A DNA stretch of 64,000 nt from Burkholderia sp. WSM2230 (lineage in GTDB: Bacteria > Pseudomonadota > Gammaproteobacteria > Burkholderiales > Burkholderiaceae): assembly GCF_000472445.1 (NCBI RefSeq), contig NZ_AXAJ01000002.1:496001-560000 (forward strand), read 5' to 3'. Below, piece after piece: positions 54,865-64,000 of the stretch (the stretch's first letter is position 1; each line of letters starts with the position of its first letter). Under the pieces are notes generated by a model, which saw only the letters and a program-made list of their open reading frames with translations, made no database searches and had not been told where the DNA came from. The translations under genes and the position numbers were made by a program.

Positions 54865-55356
54865 ATGCTGGACAAACTCGATGCCGAATTCGCCTTTGGA
54901 CGTCAAGCGCTCGATGTGCGCGCTTACCGCCAGGAGCTCCTGTCGTCGAACATCGCCAATGCCGACACGCCCGGCTACAAGGCGCGCGACGTCGACTTCG
55001 CCTCGTCGCTTGCGGGCGCGCTGAAAAAGACCGGCGCGGCCGGCCAGACGGCGTCCAACACCGCGACGCTCGCGATGGCGCAGCCGGCTGGCGTGACGAG
55101 CGGCATGTCCATGGCGGCGACCGCGCCGGGCCACATGTCCGGCAAGTCGACGTTGCGCCCGGCAGGCGGCACCTCTGACGACTACGGCAATCTGCAATAC
55201 CGCAATCCGACGCAGCCGGCGCTCGACGGCAATACCGTCGACATCGACACCGAGCGCGTCCAGTTTGCGGACAACACATTGCACTTCGAATCGGGCATGA
55301 CCGTGCTGTCGAGCCAGATCAAGACGATGCTGTCGGCGATCCAGTCGGGCTCGTAA
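54865..55356 (+). CDS. flgB: Flagellar proximal rod protein FlgB
   Basis: 163 aa. The N-terminal motif LLSSNIANADTPGYKARDVDF and the C-terminal HFESGMTVLSSQIKTMLSAIQ are the rod-protein ends. It has an Ala/Gly/Met-rich loop in the middle. First gene of the flgB-flgJ operon; ATG 54865 after GGAGAT. Confidence 0.96.
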   Translation: MLDKLDAEFAFGRQALDVRAYRQELLSSNIANADTPGYKARDVDFASSLAGALKKTGAAGQTASNTATLAMAQPAGVTSGMSMAATAPGHMSGKSTLRPAGGTSDDYGNLQYRNPTQPALDGNTVDIDTERVQFADNTLHFESGMTVLSSQIKTMLSAIQSGS

Positions 55357-55458
55357 CCCGGCAACGGTCCGCCCGCAAAGAGACACGCAGTACGCAAGAA
55401 CAATCGCTACGGGAACCAACTTGAAGCCGGCTCGAACCGGCAAGAAAGGTCAGCAAAC

Positions 55459-55884
55459 ATGCCTTCTTTGATGAACATATTTGGTGTTGCAGGCTCCGCG
55501 ATGTCCGCGCAGTCGCAACGGCTCAACGTGACGGCGTCGAACCTCGCCAACGCGGACAGCACGACCGGCCCGGACGGCCAGCCGTACAAGGCCAAGCAGG
55601 TCGTGTTCGCGGTTGCGCCGCTCGGCGGCGCACGCACGGGCTCCGGCCAGCAGGTCGGCGGCGTGCAGGTCACCGGCGTGGTCGACGACCCGACGCCGAT
55701 GAAGACCGCCTACGACCCCGGCAACCCCGCGGCGAACGCCGACGGCTACGTCACGTTGCCCAACGTCGACCCGGTGCAGGAAATGGTGAACATGATTTCG
55801 GCGTCGCGCTCGTACCAGGCCAACGTCGAAACGCTGAATACCGCCAAGACCCTGATGCTGAAAACGCTCACGATCGGAACCTGA
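55459..55884 (+). CDS. flgC: Flagellar proximal rod protein FlgC
   Basis: 141 aa. Rod motif [27 protein letters not shown] and C-terminal [27 protein letters not shown] are clear. It is the second rod component. The gap to flgB is 102 bp. Confidence 0.97.
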   Translation: MPSLMNIFGVAGSAMSAQSQRLNVTASNLANADSTTGPDGQPYKAKQVVFAVAPLGGARTGSGQQVGGVQVTGVVDDPTPMKTAYDPGNPAANADGYVTLPNVDPVQEMVNMISASRSYQANVETLNTAKTLMLKTLTIGT

Positions 55885-55894
55885 GGAGAGCCCC

Positions 55895-56617
55895 TTGACC
55901 ACTAGCACCACCATCGGCAACAACGGCACGACCGTGTCGCAAACGTTGCTCGACACGATGAACGGCACGAACAGCACGGCGAGCTCGACCACCTCCACGA
56001 GCAGCACGTCCGGCACCTCGGCGACCGATCTGCAGAACACCTTCCTGAGCCTCCTCGTGGCGCAGTTGAAGAACCAGGATCCGACCAACCCGATGGACAG
56101 CTCGCAGATGACCTCGCAGCTCGCGCAGATCAACACCGTGTCGGGCATCAGCCAGTTGAACACGACGTTGAGCTCGCTCGCCACGCAGATGTCGGCAGGT
56201 CAGCAGTCGCAAGCGGCGCTCCTCATCGGTTCGACCGTGCTCGCGCCGGGAAGCTCGGTGTCGGTCGCGAGCGGCAAGTCCGGCTCGTTCGGCGTGCAGC
56301 TCGCGAATTCGGTGAACGACCTGCAGGTCGTCGTGAAGAACTCGGCGGGCACGATCGTCAACACGATCGATCTCGGCAAGCAGTCGGCCGGCACGATTCC
56401 GGTGGGCTGGACGCCGACCGACTCGGCCGGCAACACGCTGCCCGACGGCACCTACACGATCAGCGCGGTCGGCACGATCAACGGTCAGCAAGCCACGGCC
56501 ACCACGCTCACGGGCGCGACGGTGCAAAGCGTCGTCATGCAGAGCAACGGCACGCCGGGCCTCGTGCTGTCGAACGGCTCGACCGTCGCGTTGACCGGCG
56601 TAGCCGCCATCCTCTGA
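55895..56617 (+). CDS. flgD: Hook scaffold protein FlgD
   Basis: 240 aa. The N-terminal segment LQNTFLSLLVAQLKNQDPTNPMD is the FlgD signature. The middle is a Tudor/FnIII-like beta region and GWTPTDSAGNTLPDGTYT closes it. FlgD caps the growing hook and is not retained in the flagellum. The start is a TTG (55895) five bases after GAGGAGA. Confidence 0.94.
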   Translation: MTTSTTIGNNGTTVSQTLLDTMNGTNSTASSTTSTSSTSGTSATDLQNTFLSLLVAQLKNQDPTNPMDSSQMTSQLAQINTVSGISQLNTTLSSLATQMSAGQQSQAALLIGSTVLAPGSSVSVASGKSGSFGVQLANSVNDLQVVVKNSAGTIVNTIDLGKQSAGTIPVGWTPTDSAGNTLPDGTYTISAVGTINGQQATATTLTGATVQSVVMQSNGTPGLVLSNGSTVALTGVAAIL

Positions 56618-56660
56618 TTCAGATTCAGTCAGTTACGACTTTCCAGACACGGAGACCGTC

Positions 56661-58169
56661 ATGGGTTACCAACAAGGTTTGAGTGGTTTGTCGGCATCGT
56701 CGAGCGATCTCGACGTGATCGGCAACAACATCGCCAACGCGAATACCGTTGGCTTCAAGAGCGGCGCGGCGCAATTCGCCGACATGTACGCGAATTCGGT
56801 GGCGACAGCCGTGGGCAACCAGGTCGGCATCGGCACGAAACTCTCGGAAGTGCAGCAGCAGTTCTCGCAAGGCACGATCACCAGCACGAACCAGGCGCTC
56901 GACGTCGCGATCAACGGCAACGGCTTCTTCCAGCTGTCGAACAACGGTTCGCTCGTGTATTCGCGCAACGGCGTGTTCCAGCTCGACAAGAACGGCTACA
57001 TCACGAACGCGCAGGGCCTGCAACTGATGGGCTATGCCGCGAACAGCTCCGGCATCATCAACACCGCGCAGACCGTGCCGTTGACCGTGCCCACCGCGAA
57101 CATCGCGCCGAAGGCGACCACCAATATTTCCGCCGGCCTGAACCTGAACGCGCAAGACCCGCTGATGCTCGGCACGCCGAGCGTCACGGCCAACGCGGCG
57201 AACACGGGCACGCTCACCACGCCTGGCGCGACCATCACCAACACCGCCTCGGGCACGAACAACGACAACTACACCGTCACGTTCACCAGCGCGACCGCCT
57301 ACACGGTGACCGACACGACGCTCGGCACCTCGACGACCGGCACCTATACGGCCGGCTCGCCGATCTCGCTCGGCAACGGCGAGACCGTGACGTTCAACGG
57401 TGTTCCTGCGACCGGCGACAGCTATACGATTGCGCCGACGCCGGTAGCCTTCGACCAGAACAGCTCGTCGACGTATAACTACTCGACCAGCACGACCGTG
57501 TACGACACGCTCGGCGGTTCGCAGACGGTCAACATGTATTTCGCCAAGACCGCAGCCGGCACGTGGGACGTGTACGCAGGCGTCTCGACCGGCACCGCGA
57601 CGCTCGTCGGCCACGCGAACTTCAATTCGTCGGGCACGCTGCTCGGCACGACCGACGCTTCGGGCACGGCTACGACCACGCCGTACGTCTTCAATTTCTC
57701 GGTGCCGACCACCGATGGTTCGTCGACGCCGCAAGCGCTGACGCTCAACATTGCCGGCACGACGCAATACGGCGGCAAGAACGGCGTGAACTCGCTGCAG
57801 CCCGACGGCTATGCGGCCGGCACGCTGACGAGCTTCACGATCGGCGCCGACGGTACGCTGACCGGCAACTATTCGAACCAGCAGACCGCGGCGCTCGGCC
57901 AGATCGCGCTCGCCAACTTTTCGAACCAGAACGGTCTCGTGAACCTCGGCAACAACGTGTTCCAGCAGACGTCGCAATCGGGCGTCGCGCAGATTTCGGC
58001 GCCGGGCTCGACCAACCACGGCGTGCTGCAAGGCGGCGCGGTCGAGAACTCGAACGTCGATCTGACGAGCGAGCTGGTGGACCTGATCACCGCGCAACGC
58101 AACTATCAGGCGAACGCGCAGACCATCAAGACCCAGCAGACCGTCGACCAGACGCTCATCAACCTGTAA
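56661..58169 (+). CDS. flgE: Flagellar hook protein FlgE
   Basis: 502 aa. The start MGYQQGLSGLSASSSDLDVIGNNIANANTVGFK is the rod/hook N-terminal signature. The end ENSNVDLTSELVDLITAQRNYQANAQTIKT is the matching C-terminal helix. The central part is a Thr/Ser-rich hook domain of about 300 residues, longer than in E. coli FlgE (402 aa). Confidence 0.97.
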   Translation: MGYQQGLSGLSASSSDLDVIGNNIANANTVGFKSGAAQFADMYANSVATAVGNQVGIGTKLSEVQQQFSQGTITSTNQALDVAINGNGFFQLSNNGSLVYSRNGVFQLDKNGYITNAQGLQLMGYAANSSGIINTAQTVPLTVPTANIAPKATTNISAGLNLNAQDPLMLGTPSVTANAANTGTLTTPGATITNTASGTNNDNYTVTFTSATAYTVTDTTLGTSTTGTYTAGSPISLGNGETVTFNGVPATGDSYTIAPTPVAFDQNSSSTYNYSTSTTVYDTLGGSQTVNMYFAKTAAGTWDVYAGVSTGTATLVGHANFNSSGTLLGTTDASGTATTTPYVFNFSVPTTDGSSTPQALTLNIAGTTQYGGKNGVNSLQPDGYAAGTLTSFTIGADGTLTGNYSNQQTAALGQIALANFSNQNGLVNLGNNVFQQTSQSGVAQISAPGSTNHGVLQGGAVENSNVDLTSELVDLITAQRNYQANAQTIKTQQTVDQTLINL

Positions 58170-58189
58170 GCGAGCAGGACGGAGCCATC

Positions 58190-58948
58190 ATGGATCGGCT
58201 GATCTACACCGCGATGTCGGGCAGCACGCAAGCGCTCGAACAGCAGGCCATCGTTGCGAACAATCTGGCGAACGCGTCGACCACCGGTTTTCGCGCGCAG
58301 CTGGCGACGTTTCGCGCCGTGCCGATGTCGTTCGGCGACGGCAGTTCGATCAACGACAACACCACGCGCACCTTCGTGCTGTCGTCGACGCCGGGCGCGG
58401 ACTACACGCCCGGCCCGATCCAGCAGACGGGCAATCCTCTGGACGTCGCCATCGAAGGGCCGGGCTGGCTCGCGGTGCAAACCGCTGACGGCGGCGAGGC
58501 TTACACGCGCGCGGGCAATCTGCACATCGATCAGAACGGCCAGTTGGTGAACGCCACGAATCAGGTGGTGCTCGGCAACGGCGGGCCGATGTCGGTGCCG
58601 CCGGGCGCGCAGATCACCATCGGCCGCGACGGCACGGTGACCGCGCTCACGCCGGGCGATCCGCCGACCGCGGTGGTGACGATCGATCAGTTGAAGCTGG
58701 TCAATCCCGATCCGCAAACGCTGACGCGCGGCGACGACGGCCTCTTTCGCACCGCCGACGGCAATCCCGCCGACGCGGATCCAACCGTCGCGGTCGCGCC
58801 AGCATCGCTGGAAGGAAGCAACGTGAATCCGGTCAGCGCGATGGTCGCGATGATCACCAACGCGCGCCAGTTCCAGATGCAGACCAAGCTGCTGGAAAGC
58901 GCCGACAAGAACGATCAGTCGGCAAACCAGTTGCTGAGCTTCAGCTAA
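58190..58948 (+). CDS. flgF: Flagellar proximal rod protein FlgF
   Basis: 252 aa. It begins MDRLIYTAMSGSTQALEQQAIVANNLANASTTGF and ends with SAMVAMITNARQFQMQTKLLESADKNDQSANQLL. Central motif GNPLDVAIEGPGWLAVQTADG is shared with FlgG. ATG 58190 follows GGACGGAG. Confidence 0.97.
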   Translation: MDRLIYTAMSGSTQALEQQAIVANNLANASTTGFRAQLATFRAVPMSFGDGSSINDNTTRTFVLSSTPGADYTPGPIQQTGNPLDVAIEGPGWLAVQTADGGEAYTRAGNLHIDQNGQLVNATNQVVLGNGGPMSVPPGAQITIGRDGTVTALTPGDPPTAVVTIDQLKLVNPDPQTLTRGDDGLFRTADGNPADADPTVAVAPASLEGSNVNPVSAMVAMITNARQFQMQTKLLESADKNDQSANQLLSFS

Positions 58949-59034
58949 CGGGCCATTCACGGGTCCGCCAACCAGTTGCATGAGACCTGAGCAGGCGCGC
59001 AGCGCCACCCTCGGGTCGACAGGAGAATAGATTT

Positions 59035-59823
59035 ATGAATCGCTCACTCTACATTGCCGCTACCGGCATGAATGCGCAGCAGGCGCAGATGGACGTGATC
59101 TCGAACAACCTCGCGAACGTGAGCACCAATGGCTTCAAGGGCTCGCGCGCGGTGTTCGAGGATCTGCTGTACCAGACCGTCCGCCAGCCGGGCGCGAACT
59201 CGACGCAGAACACCGAACTGCCCTCCGGCATCCAGCTCGGCACCGGCGTGCAGCAGGTCGCCACCGAGCGTCTGTACACGCAGGGCAATCTTCAGCAGAC
59301 GGGCAACTCGAAAGACGTCGCCATCAACGGCCAGGGCTTTTTCCAGGTGCAGATGCCCGACGGTACGACCGCCTATACACGCGACGGCTCGTTCCAGACC
59401 AACGCGCAAGGCCAGCTCGTCACGTCGAGCGGCTACCAGGTGATTCCGGCAATCACGATTCCGAGCAACGCGACCTCGCTCACCATCGGCAGCGACGGCG
59501 CGGTGTCGATCAGCGTGGCCGGCTCGACCAACACGCAGCAGCTCGGCACGATGCAGCTCGCCACCTTCATCAACCCGGCCGGTCTCGATGCAAAGGGTGA
59601 AAACCTGTTTTCGGAAACCGCCTCGTCGGGCGCACCCAACGTCGCGCAGCCTGGCCTGAATGGCGCAGGCACGCTCAATCAGGGCTATGTGGAAGCATCC
59701 AACGTGAACGTGGTGCAGGAACTGGTGAACATGATCCAGACGCAACGCGCTTATGAAATCAACAGCAAGGCCGTGACGACGTCCGACCAGATGCTGCAGA
59801 CGCTCAGCCAGATGCAGGTTTAA
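59035..59823 (+). CDS. flgG: Flagellar distal rod protein FlgG
   Basis: 262 aa, the normal length. [44 protein letters not shown] and the C-terminal [31 protein letters not shown] are highly conserved. It forms the distal rod. Confidence 0.98.
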   Translation: MNRSLYIAATGMNAQQAQMDVISNNLANVSTNGFKGSRAVFEDLLYQTVRQPGANSTQNTELPSGIQLGTGVQQVATERLYTQGNLQQTGNSKDVAINGQGFFQVQMPDGTTAYTRDGSFQTNAQGQLVTSSGYQVIPAITIPSNATSLTIGSDGAVSISVAGSTNTQQLGTMQLATFINPAGLDAKGENLFSETASSGAPNVAQPGLNGAGTLNQGYVEASNVNVVQELVNMIQTQRAYEINSKAVTTSDQMLQTLSQMQV

Positions 59824-59860
59824 CGCTGAAGCCAGCGGGAATTGACAGGCGGTAATCAAG

Positions 59861-60559
59861 ATGTCGTACTTCACTCGTAATCCGGTTCATTCGCGCACTG
59901 CCGTCGCGCTCGCGCAGCTCACGCTGCTCGCCGCGCTCGGCGGCTGCGGCCTCGTGCCGAAGCAGCCGATCACGCAGCAGCCAATGACGGCCATGCCGCC
60001 GATGCCGCCGCAAGCGCAGGCGCCAGGCTCGATCTACAACCCGGGTTACGCGGGCCGGCCGTTGTTCGAAGACCAGCGGCCGCGCAATGTCGGGGACATC
60101 CTGACGATCGTGATCCAGGAAAACGTCAACGCCACCAAGTCATCAGGCGCGGGCGTGAACCGCAGCGGCACTACGAGCTTCGACGTGCCGACCGCCGGCT
60201 TTCTCGGCGGCCTTTTCGGCAAGGCGAACCTGAGCGCGAACGGCGCCAACAAATTCACCGCGACCGGCGGCGCGAATGCGTCGAACACGTTCAGCGGCAC
60301 CATCACCGTGACCGTGACGGGCGTGCTGCCGAACGGCAACCTGATGGTCAGCGGCGAAAAGCAGATGCTGATCAACCAGGGCAATGAATTCGTGCGCTTC
60401 TCGGGTGTGGTGAACCCGAACACGATTTCGAATTTGAACGCCGTGTACTCCACCCAGGTCGCCGACGCGAAAATCGAATACTCCGCGAAGGGCTATGTCG
60501 ACGAAGCGGAGAACCTCGGCTGGCTGCAACGCTTTTTCCTCAACGTGTCGCCGTGGTGA
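59861..60559 (+). CDS. flgH: Flagellar L-ring lipoprotein FlgH
   Basis: 232 aa. The lipobox LGGC places the lipidated Cys at 29. Conserved [29 protein letters not shown] and [28 protein letters not shown] identify the L-ring of the outer membrane. It overlaps flgI slightly if flgI uses its GTG codons. Confidence 0.97.
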   Translation: MSYFTRNPVHSRTAVALAQLTLLAALGGCGLVPKQPITQQPMTAMPPMPPQAQAPGSIYNPGYAGRPLFEDQRPRNVGDILTIVIQENVNATKSSGAGVNRSGTTSFDVPTAGFLGGLFGKANLSANGANKFTATGGANASNTFSGTITVTVTGVLPNGNLMVSGEKQMLINQGNEFVRFSGVVNPNTISNLNAVYSTQVADAKIEYSAKGYVDEAENLGWLQRFFLNVSPW

Positions 60560-60561
60560 TC

Positions 60562-61743
60562 ATGGGTACTGTTTCATTCCGCTTCCTCGCGCGCGCCGGC
60601 AAGATCGGCCGGGCGCTCGCCTTCGTCGCGCTCGCGTGCGCGGCGCTGCCGGCGGCGACGCCCGCACACGCGGAGCGTCTGAAAGACCTCGTACAGATCC
60701 AGGGCGTGCGTGACAATCCGCTGATCGGCTACGGCCTCGTCGTCGGTCTGGACGGCACGGGCGACCAGACCACGCAAACGCCGTTCACCACGCAGACGCT
60801 CGCCAACATGCTGGCGAACCTCGGCATCTCGATCAACAATCAGGCGGCCGGTTCGAGCAACTCGCAATCGTCGCTGTCGAACATCCAGTTGAAAAACGTC
60901 GCCGCGGTGATGGTGACGGCAGTACTGCCGCCGTTCGCGCGTCCGGGCGAGCAGATCGACATTACCGTGTCGTCGCTCGGCAATGCCAAGAGCCTGCGCG
61001 GCGGCACGCTGCTGCTCACGCCGCTCAAGGGCGCCGACGGCCAGGTGTACGCGCTCGGCCAGGGCAACCTCGCGGTCGGCGGCGCGGGCGCAAGCGCGAA
61101 CGGCAGCAAGGTGCAGGTCAATACGCTGGCTGCGGGCCGCATTGCCGGCGGCGCGATTGTCGAACGCGCGGTGCCGACCTCGGTCTCGCAAGCAGGCACG
61201 ATGCAGTTGGATCTGAACGAAATGGACTACGACACCACGCAGCGTGTGGTGGCCGCGGTGAACAACGCATTCGGCGGCGGCACGGCCACGGCGCTCGACG
61301 GCCGCACGATCCAGTTGCGTGCGCCGACCGATCCCGAACAGCAGGTCGCTTTCATGGCGCAGTTGCAGAACCTCGACGTGAAGCCGGCCCAGGCCGCCGC
61401 GAAGGTGATCCTGAACGCGCGCACCGGCTCGATCGTGATGAACCAGATGGTTACGCTGCAGAACTGCGCGGTCGCGCACGGCAATCTGTCGGTCGTGATC
61501 AATACGCAGCCGGTGGTGAGCCAGCCGGGCCCGTTCTCGAACGGCCAGACGGTGGTGGCCAAGCAGTCGCAGATTCAGATGAAGCAGGACAACGGCGCAC
61601 TGAAGATGGTGACGGCCGGCGCGAACCTTGCCGAAGTAGTGAAGGCGCTCAACGCATTGGGGGCGACGCCCGCGGATCTCATGTCGATCCTGCAGGCGAT
61701 GAAAGCGGCGGGCGCTCTGCGCGCCGACCTGGAAATCATCTAA
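60562..61743 (+). CDS. flgI: Flagellar P-ring protein FlgI
   Basis: 393 aa with a cleavable signal ([20 protein letters not shown]). Mature start [33 protein letters not shown] is diagnostic. It forms the ring in the peptidoglycan layer with help from FlgA. GTG codons at 60553 and 60556 just before the ATG are alternative starts. Confidence 0.97.
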   Translation: MGTVSFRFLARAGKIGRALAFVALACAALPAATPAHAERLKDLVQIQGVRDNPLIGYGLVVGLDGTGDQTTQTPFTTQTLANMLANLGISINNQAAGSSNSQSSLSNIQLKNVAAVMVTAVLPPFARPGEQIDITVSSLGNAKSLRGGTLLLTPLKGADGQVYALGQGNLAVGGAGASANGSKVQVNTLAAGRIAGGAIVERAVPTSVSQAGTMQLDLNEMDYDTTQRVVAAVNNAFGGGTATALDGRTIQLRAPTDPEQQVAFMAQLQNLDVKPAQAAAKVILNARTGSIVMNQMVTLQNCAVAHGNLSVVINTQPVVSQPGPFSNGQTVVAKQSQIQMKQDNGALKMVTAGANLAEVVKALNALGATPADLMSILQAMKAAGALRADLEII

Positions 61744-61755
61744 GGACGAGAAGAG

Positions 61756-62760
61756 ATGAATTCGGATACGACCAATTCCGCCGCGGCGGCGAACGATCTG
61801 ACCCAGCGCTTCGCGCTCGACGTGCAGGGTTTCGCCAAGCTGAGCGCGCAGGCGAAGGCGTCGCCGCAAGCCGGCATGAAGATGGCCGCGCAGCAGTTCG
61901 ACGCAGTTTTCACGCAGATGATGTTGAAGAGCATGCGCGATGCGACGCCGCAGGACGGCCCGTTCGATTCGCACGACAGCGCGACCTTCACGTCGATGAT
62001 GGATCAGCAGTTGTCGCAGCAGCTGTCGCAAAAGGGTATCGGCGTCGCGGATGCGATGCTCAAGCAGTTGATGCGCAACCAGGGCATGCAGGTGAGCGGT
62101 GCTAACGGTGCGGGCGGCGCGGGTGGTCTTGCCGGCATGGCCAACGCGCTCGGCGGCGGCAGCGGCGGCGACGAAGGTCAGACCGCGGCGCTCAACGCGC
62201 TCGCGAAGGCTTACGGCAATGCGCAGGCCAACGGGCAACTGGCGATGGGCAAGGGCTACTCGGCCAACAGCGCGCTCACGCCGCCATTGAAGGGCGACGG
62301 CAGCTCGCCGAAGGTCGACGCTTTCGTCGACAAGCTCGCTGCGCCGGCTCAGGCCGCGAGCGCCGCTACCGGCATTCCGGCGCGCTTCATCATCGGTCAG
62401 GCCGCGCTCGAGTCGGGCTGGGGCAAGAGCGAGATCAAGAAAGCCGACGGCACGACGAGCCACAACGTGTTCGGCATCAAGGCGACCAAGGACTGGACCG
62501 GCAAGACGGTTTCCACGCTCACCACCGAATATGTGAACGGCAAGCCGCAGCGCGTGGTCGAGAAATTCCGCGCGTACGATTCGTATCAGGAAGCCATGAC
62601 CGATTACGCGAGCATGCTGAAGGGCAATCCGCGCTATGCACAGGTCATCAATTCCGCGCATGACGTGAAGGGTTTCGCCACCGGCATGCAGCGCGCCGGT
62701 TATGCGACCGATCCGCACTATGCAAAGAAACTGATGTCGATTATGAGCAAGATGGGTTGA
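61756..62760 (+). CDS. flgJ: Rod-capping muramidase FlgJ
   Basis: 334 aa. The N-terminal rod-binding domain (QQFDAVFTQMMLKSMRDATP) is joined by a Gly/Ala-rich linker to a C-terminal glucosaminidase domain (about 180-330) with QAALESGWGKSEIKK and NVFGIKATKDWTGK. The catalytic Glu lies in LESGWGK. It cuts peptidoglycan for rod growth. Last visible gene of the flgB operon. Confidence 0.96.
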   Translation: MNSDTTNSAAAANDLTQRFALDVQGFAKLSAQAKASPQAGMKMAAQQFDAVFTQMMLKSMRDATPQDGPFDSHDSATFTSMMDQQLSQQLSQKGIGVADAMLKQLMRNQGMQVSGANGAGGAGGLAGMANALGGGSGGDEGQTAALNALAKAYGNAQANGQLAMGKGYSANSALTPPLKGDGSSPKVDAFVDKLAAPAQAASAATGIPARFIIGQAALESGWGKSEIKKADGTTSHNVFGIKATKDWTGKTVSTLTTEYVNGKPQRVVEKFRAYDSYQEAMTDYASMLKGNPRYAQVINSAHDVKGFATGMQRAGYATDPHYAKKLMSIMSKMG

Positions 62761-63059
62761 AACGCCTGTAATACGCTTAACTGGTGGGCTCGACTGGCCG
62801 CAATTGACAAACCGGACAGCGGCCAGGCAGCGCGTCAGCAGTTCTGACCGGCAGATAAAAACCATGCACGCGACGGGGCCAGGCGCATGACAAGACGGAC
62901 GAGGCCGGCTGCCCCACGGCGGCCGGCTTACCCGCGAAACGCATGCGCAAATAGCGGCGTGTCCAGAATGCGGCTGACGATTTACCGACGCGTTATCAGC
63001 GCGTTATCAGAGCTTTAACGTTTGCGCGGCGCGATACTAAATAATTCATTGGGCGCCCC
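62761..63059. other. Gap after flgJ, no gene seen
   Basis: Only short unrelated frames are present. The right side becomes AT-richer toward the ycgR promoter. Confidence 0.4.
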
Positions 63060-63086
63060 TAAATTTTAGCGGGATACTGCCGCTAA
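63060..63086 (+). promoter_or_regulatory. Sigma-28 (FliA) promoter of ycgR
   Basis: TAAATTTT, 11 bases, GCCGCTAA, close to TAAAGTTT-N11-GCCGATAA. It would start transcription near 63093, ahead of the PilZ gene. Confidence 0.75.
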
Positions 63087-63203
63087 TCCGTAAGACCCCA
63101 TACCGGAAGCGTTAAGTCCGGTTGAATGCGCGTGCCACGGTCTGCATGGAAAAAAGACCGCGTGAAAGCCCCGGCAGGAGCTCTGGCACGTGCCCGCAAG
63201 AAC

Positions 63204-63995
63204 ATGCATACCGGCAAGCCCATGGAAACCAATCAGTCGAACGGCCAGACCGACACGCAAATCCAGTCGCACGTTCCGCTAGACGACAGCGCCCACGATT
63301 TCGGCCGTCGCAATCCGCTGGAAATCGGCGTTCAGTTGCGCAATCTCGTCAATCGGGGCGATTTCCTCACCGTTCAGTATCCGGGCGGCCAGCTCGTCAC
63401 GCGTCTTCTCGACGTCGACGTGCGCGGACGCACCTTCACCTTTGACTGGGGCGCGCTGTCCGATCAGAACCGCAGCCTGCTCGCCGCGGCGGGCTGCCAG
63501 TTCCACGCGGCGCCCGAGGGCGTGCGCATGGAGTTCGTCACGGGCACGCCGCGCGAAACGCGCTTTGAGGGACTGCCCGCGTTCGAGGCCGACTTTCCGC
63601 AAGTGCTGTTTTATGTGCAACGCCGCGAGTATTTCCGCGTCGACGCGCCCATTCTCGATCCGTACACGTGCAGCGGCCGTCTGCCGGAAGGCGATTCGTT
63701 CCGCTTCGAAGTGCACGATCTGTCGCTTGGCGGCGTCGGCATGCGCACGTCCGACGAACGTGTGGCGGAGCTGCCCATGGGCACGCGTCTGGACGATTGC
63801 GAACTGTCGCTCGGCCGGCTGGGGCGCCTCTCGCTCGATCTGCAACTCGTGTCGCATCGCTCGCTCGCGCTGCCGAACGGCACGCAGCGTTATCAACTCG
63901 GCTTCCGTTTCCTGACGCTGCCAGGCAGCGCGGAAAACACGCTGCAGCGTCTCATCACGCAACTCGAAATGAAGCGCCGTTCGCTCGTTCGCTAA
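63204..63995 (+). CDS. ycgR: YcgR-type flagellar brake protein (PilZ domain)
   Basis: About 263 aa. An N-terminal YcgR domain (NPLEIGVQLRNLVNRGDFLTVQYPGGQ) is followed by a PilZ domain with the c-di-GMP motif QRREYFR at the domain junction and DLSLGGVG. When bound to c-di-GMP it slows or biases the motor at MotA/FliG. The start is uncertain: ATG 63126, 63204 and 63222 are in frame; the first 26 codons from 63126 are Arg/Ala-rich and unlike YcgR, so 63204 is preferred. Confidence 0.85.
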   Translation: MHTGKPMETNQSNGQTDTQIQSHVPLDDSAHDFGRRNPLEIGVQLRNLVNRGDFLTVQYPGGQLVTRLLDVDVRGRTFTFDWGALSDQNRSLLAAAGCQFHAAPEGVRMEFVTGTPRETRFEGLPAFEADFPQVLFYVQRREYFRVDAPILDPYTCSGRLPEGDSFRFEVHDLSLGGVGMRTSDERVAELPMGTRLDDCELSLGRLGRLSLDLQLVSHRSLALPNGTQRYQLGFRFLTLPGSAENTLQRLITQLEMKRRSLVR

Positions 63996-64000
63996 CGGGC

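Noticed and set aside
60574..62865. 763-codon open frame antisense to flgI and flgJ
   Set aside because: GC-rich codon bias keeps the opposite strand open; composition is Arg/His-rich and unlike any protein, while the sense strand is clearly FlgI and FlgJ.
1..64000. CRISPR arrays, rRNA operons and insertion sequences
   Set aside because: No regularly spaced repeats with unique spacers, no rRNA sequence and no transposase frame were seen.

Overview
The window is a GC-rich (roughly 65%) bacterial chromosome segment from the Burkholderiaceae, most likely Paraburkholderia or a close relative. The evidence is the flagellar/chemotaxis gene order (flhDC-motAB-cheY-cheA-cheW-mcp-cheRDBYZ, flhB-flhA-flhF-flhG-fliA, flgNMA / flgB-J), the DUF2844/DUF3443 pair, and the H-NS type with a TWSGRGKPPKW motif. 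The assignment comes from gene content; no database was searched.

Layout. (1) 1-440: the edge of an integrated element. It carries no gene but has four phased 10-bp repeats and the 3' half of a tRNA-Arg(CCG), an attachment-site scar. (2) 597-1871: a yybP-ykoY (Mn2+) riboswitch in front of a CaCA-type cation exchanger. (3) 2357-12057: an eleven-gene, tightly overlapping operon with a PglD/NeuD-like acyltransferase, an acyl carrier protein, an AMP-dependent ligase, LuxE- and LuxC-like acyl-activating and acyl-reducing enzymes, a FabZ-like dehydratase, a GMC oxidoreductase with a small partner, an SDR reductase and a split transketolase. (4) 12138-20138: an acetyltransferase, then on the minus strand a VioA-like sugar aminotransferase, a large TPR/GT41 glycosyltransferase, fliT, fliD and fliC with a sigma-28 promoter. 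Regions 3 and 4 together look like a flagellin glycosylation locus that builds an acylated viosamine-type (Qui4N) sugar with unusual acyl chemistry.

(5) 20291-28303: housekeeping and miscellaneous genes: an aldo/keto reductase pseudogene, rpsU, an unknown 141-aa gene, tag, a BadF-type kinase, a Cof-type HAD phosphatase, a His/Gly-rich exported protein, aqpZ, an H-NS gene and a GT4 glycosyltransferase. (6) 28806-41722: the master regulator flhDC, preceded by two inverted repeats, then motAB and the chemotaxis genes. (7) 41984-43870: two exported DUF proteins. (8) 44098-51393: flhB, flhA, flhF, flhG, fliA. (9) 51497-54648 (minus): an orphan hicB remnant, flgN, flgM, flgA. (10) 54865-62760: flgB to flgJ, then ycgR from its own sigma-28 promoter.

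How it works together. FlhDC (class I) should switch on the export, basal-body and rod/hook genes (class II), including fliA and flgM. FliA then drives class III promoters, which can be read at fliC, motA, flgM and ycgR with a shared pattern (AAAGTTT-like -35, 11-12 nt, GCCGTNAA-like -10). The glycosylation locus lies downstream of, and convergent with, the flagellin cluster and supplies its likely substrate-modifying enzymes. The most unusual items are the LuxC/LuxE/ACP/transketolase operon, an FlhG whose P-loop lacks both canonical lysines, a CheD with a repeated ELFGS-type C-terminal tail, and an RcsAB-box-like inverted repeat upstream of flhDC.
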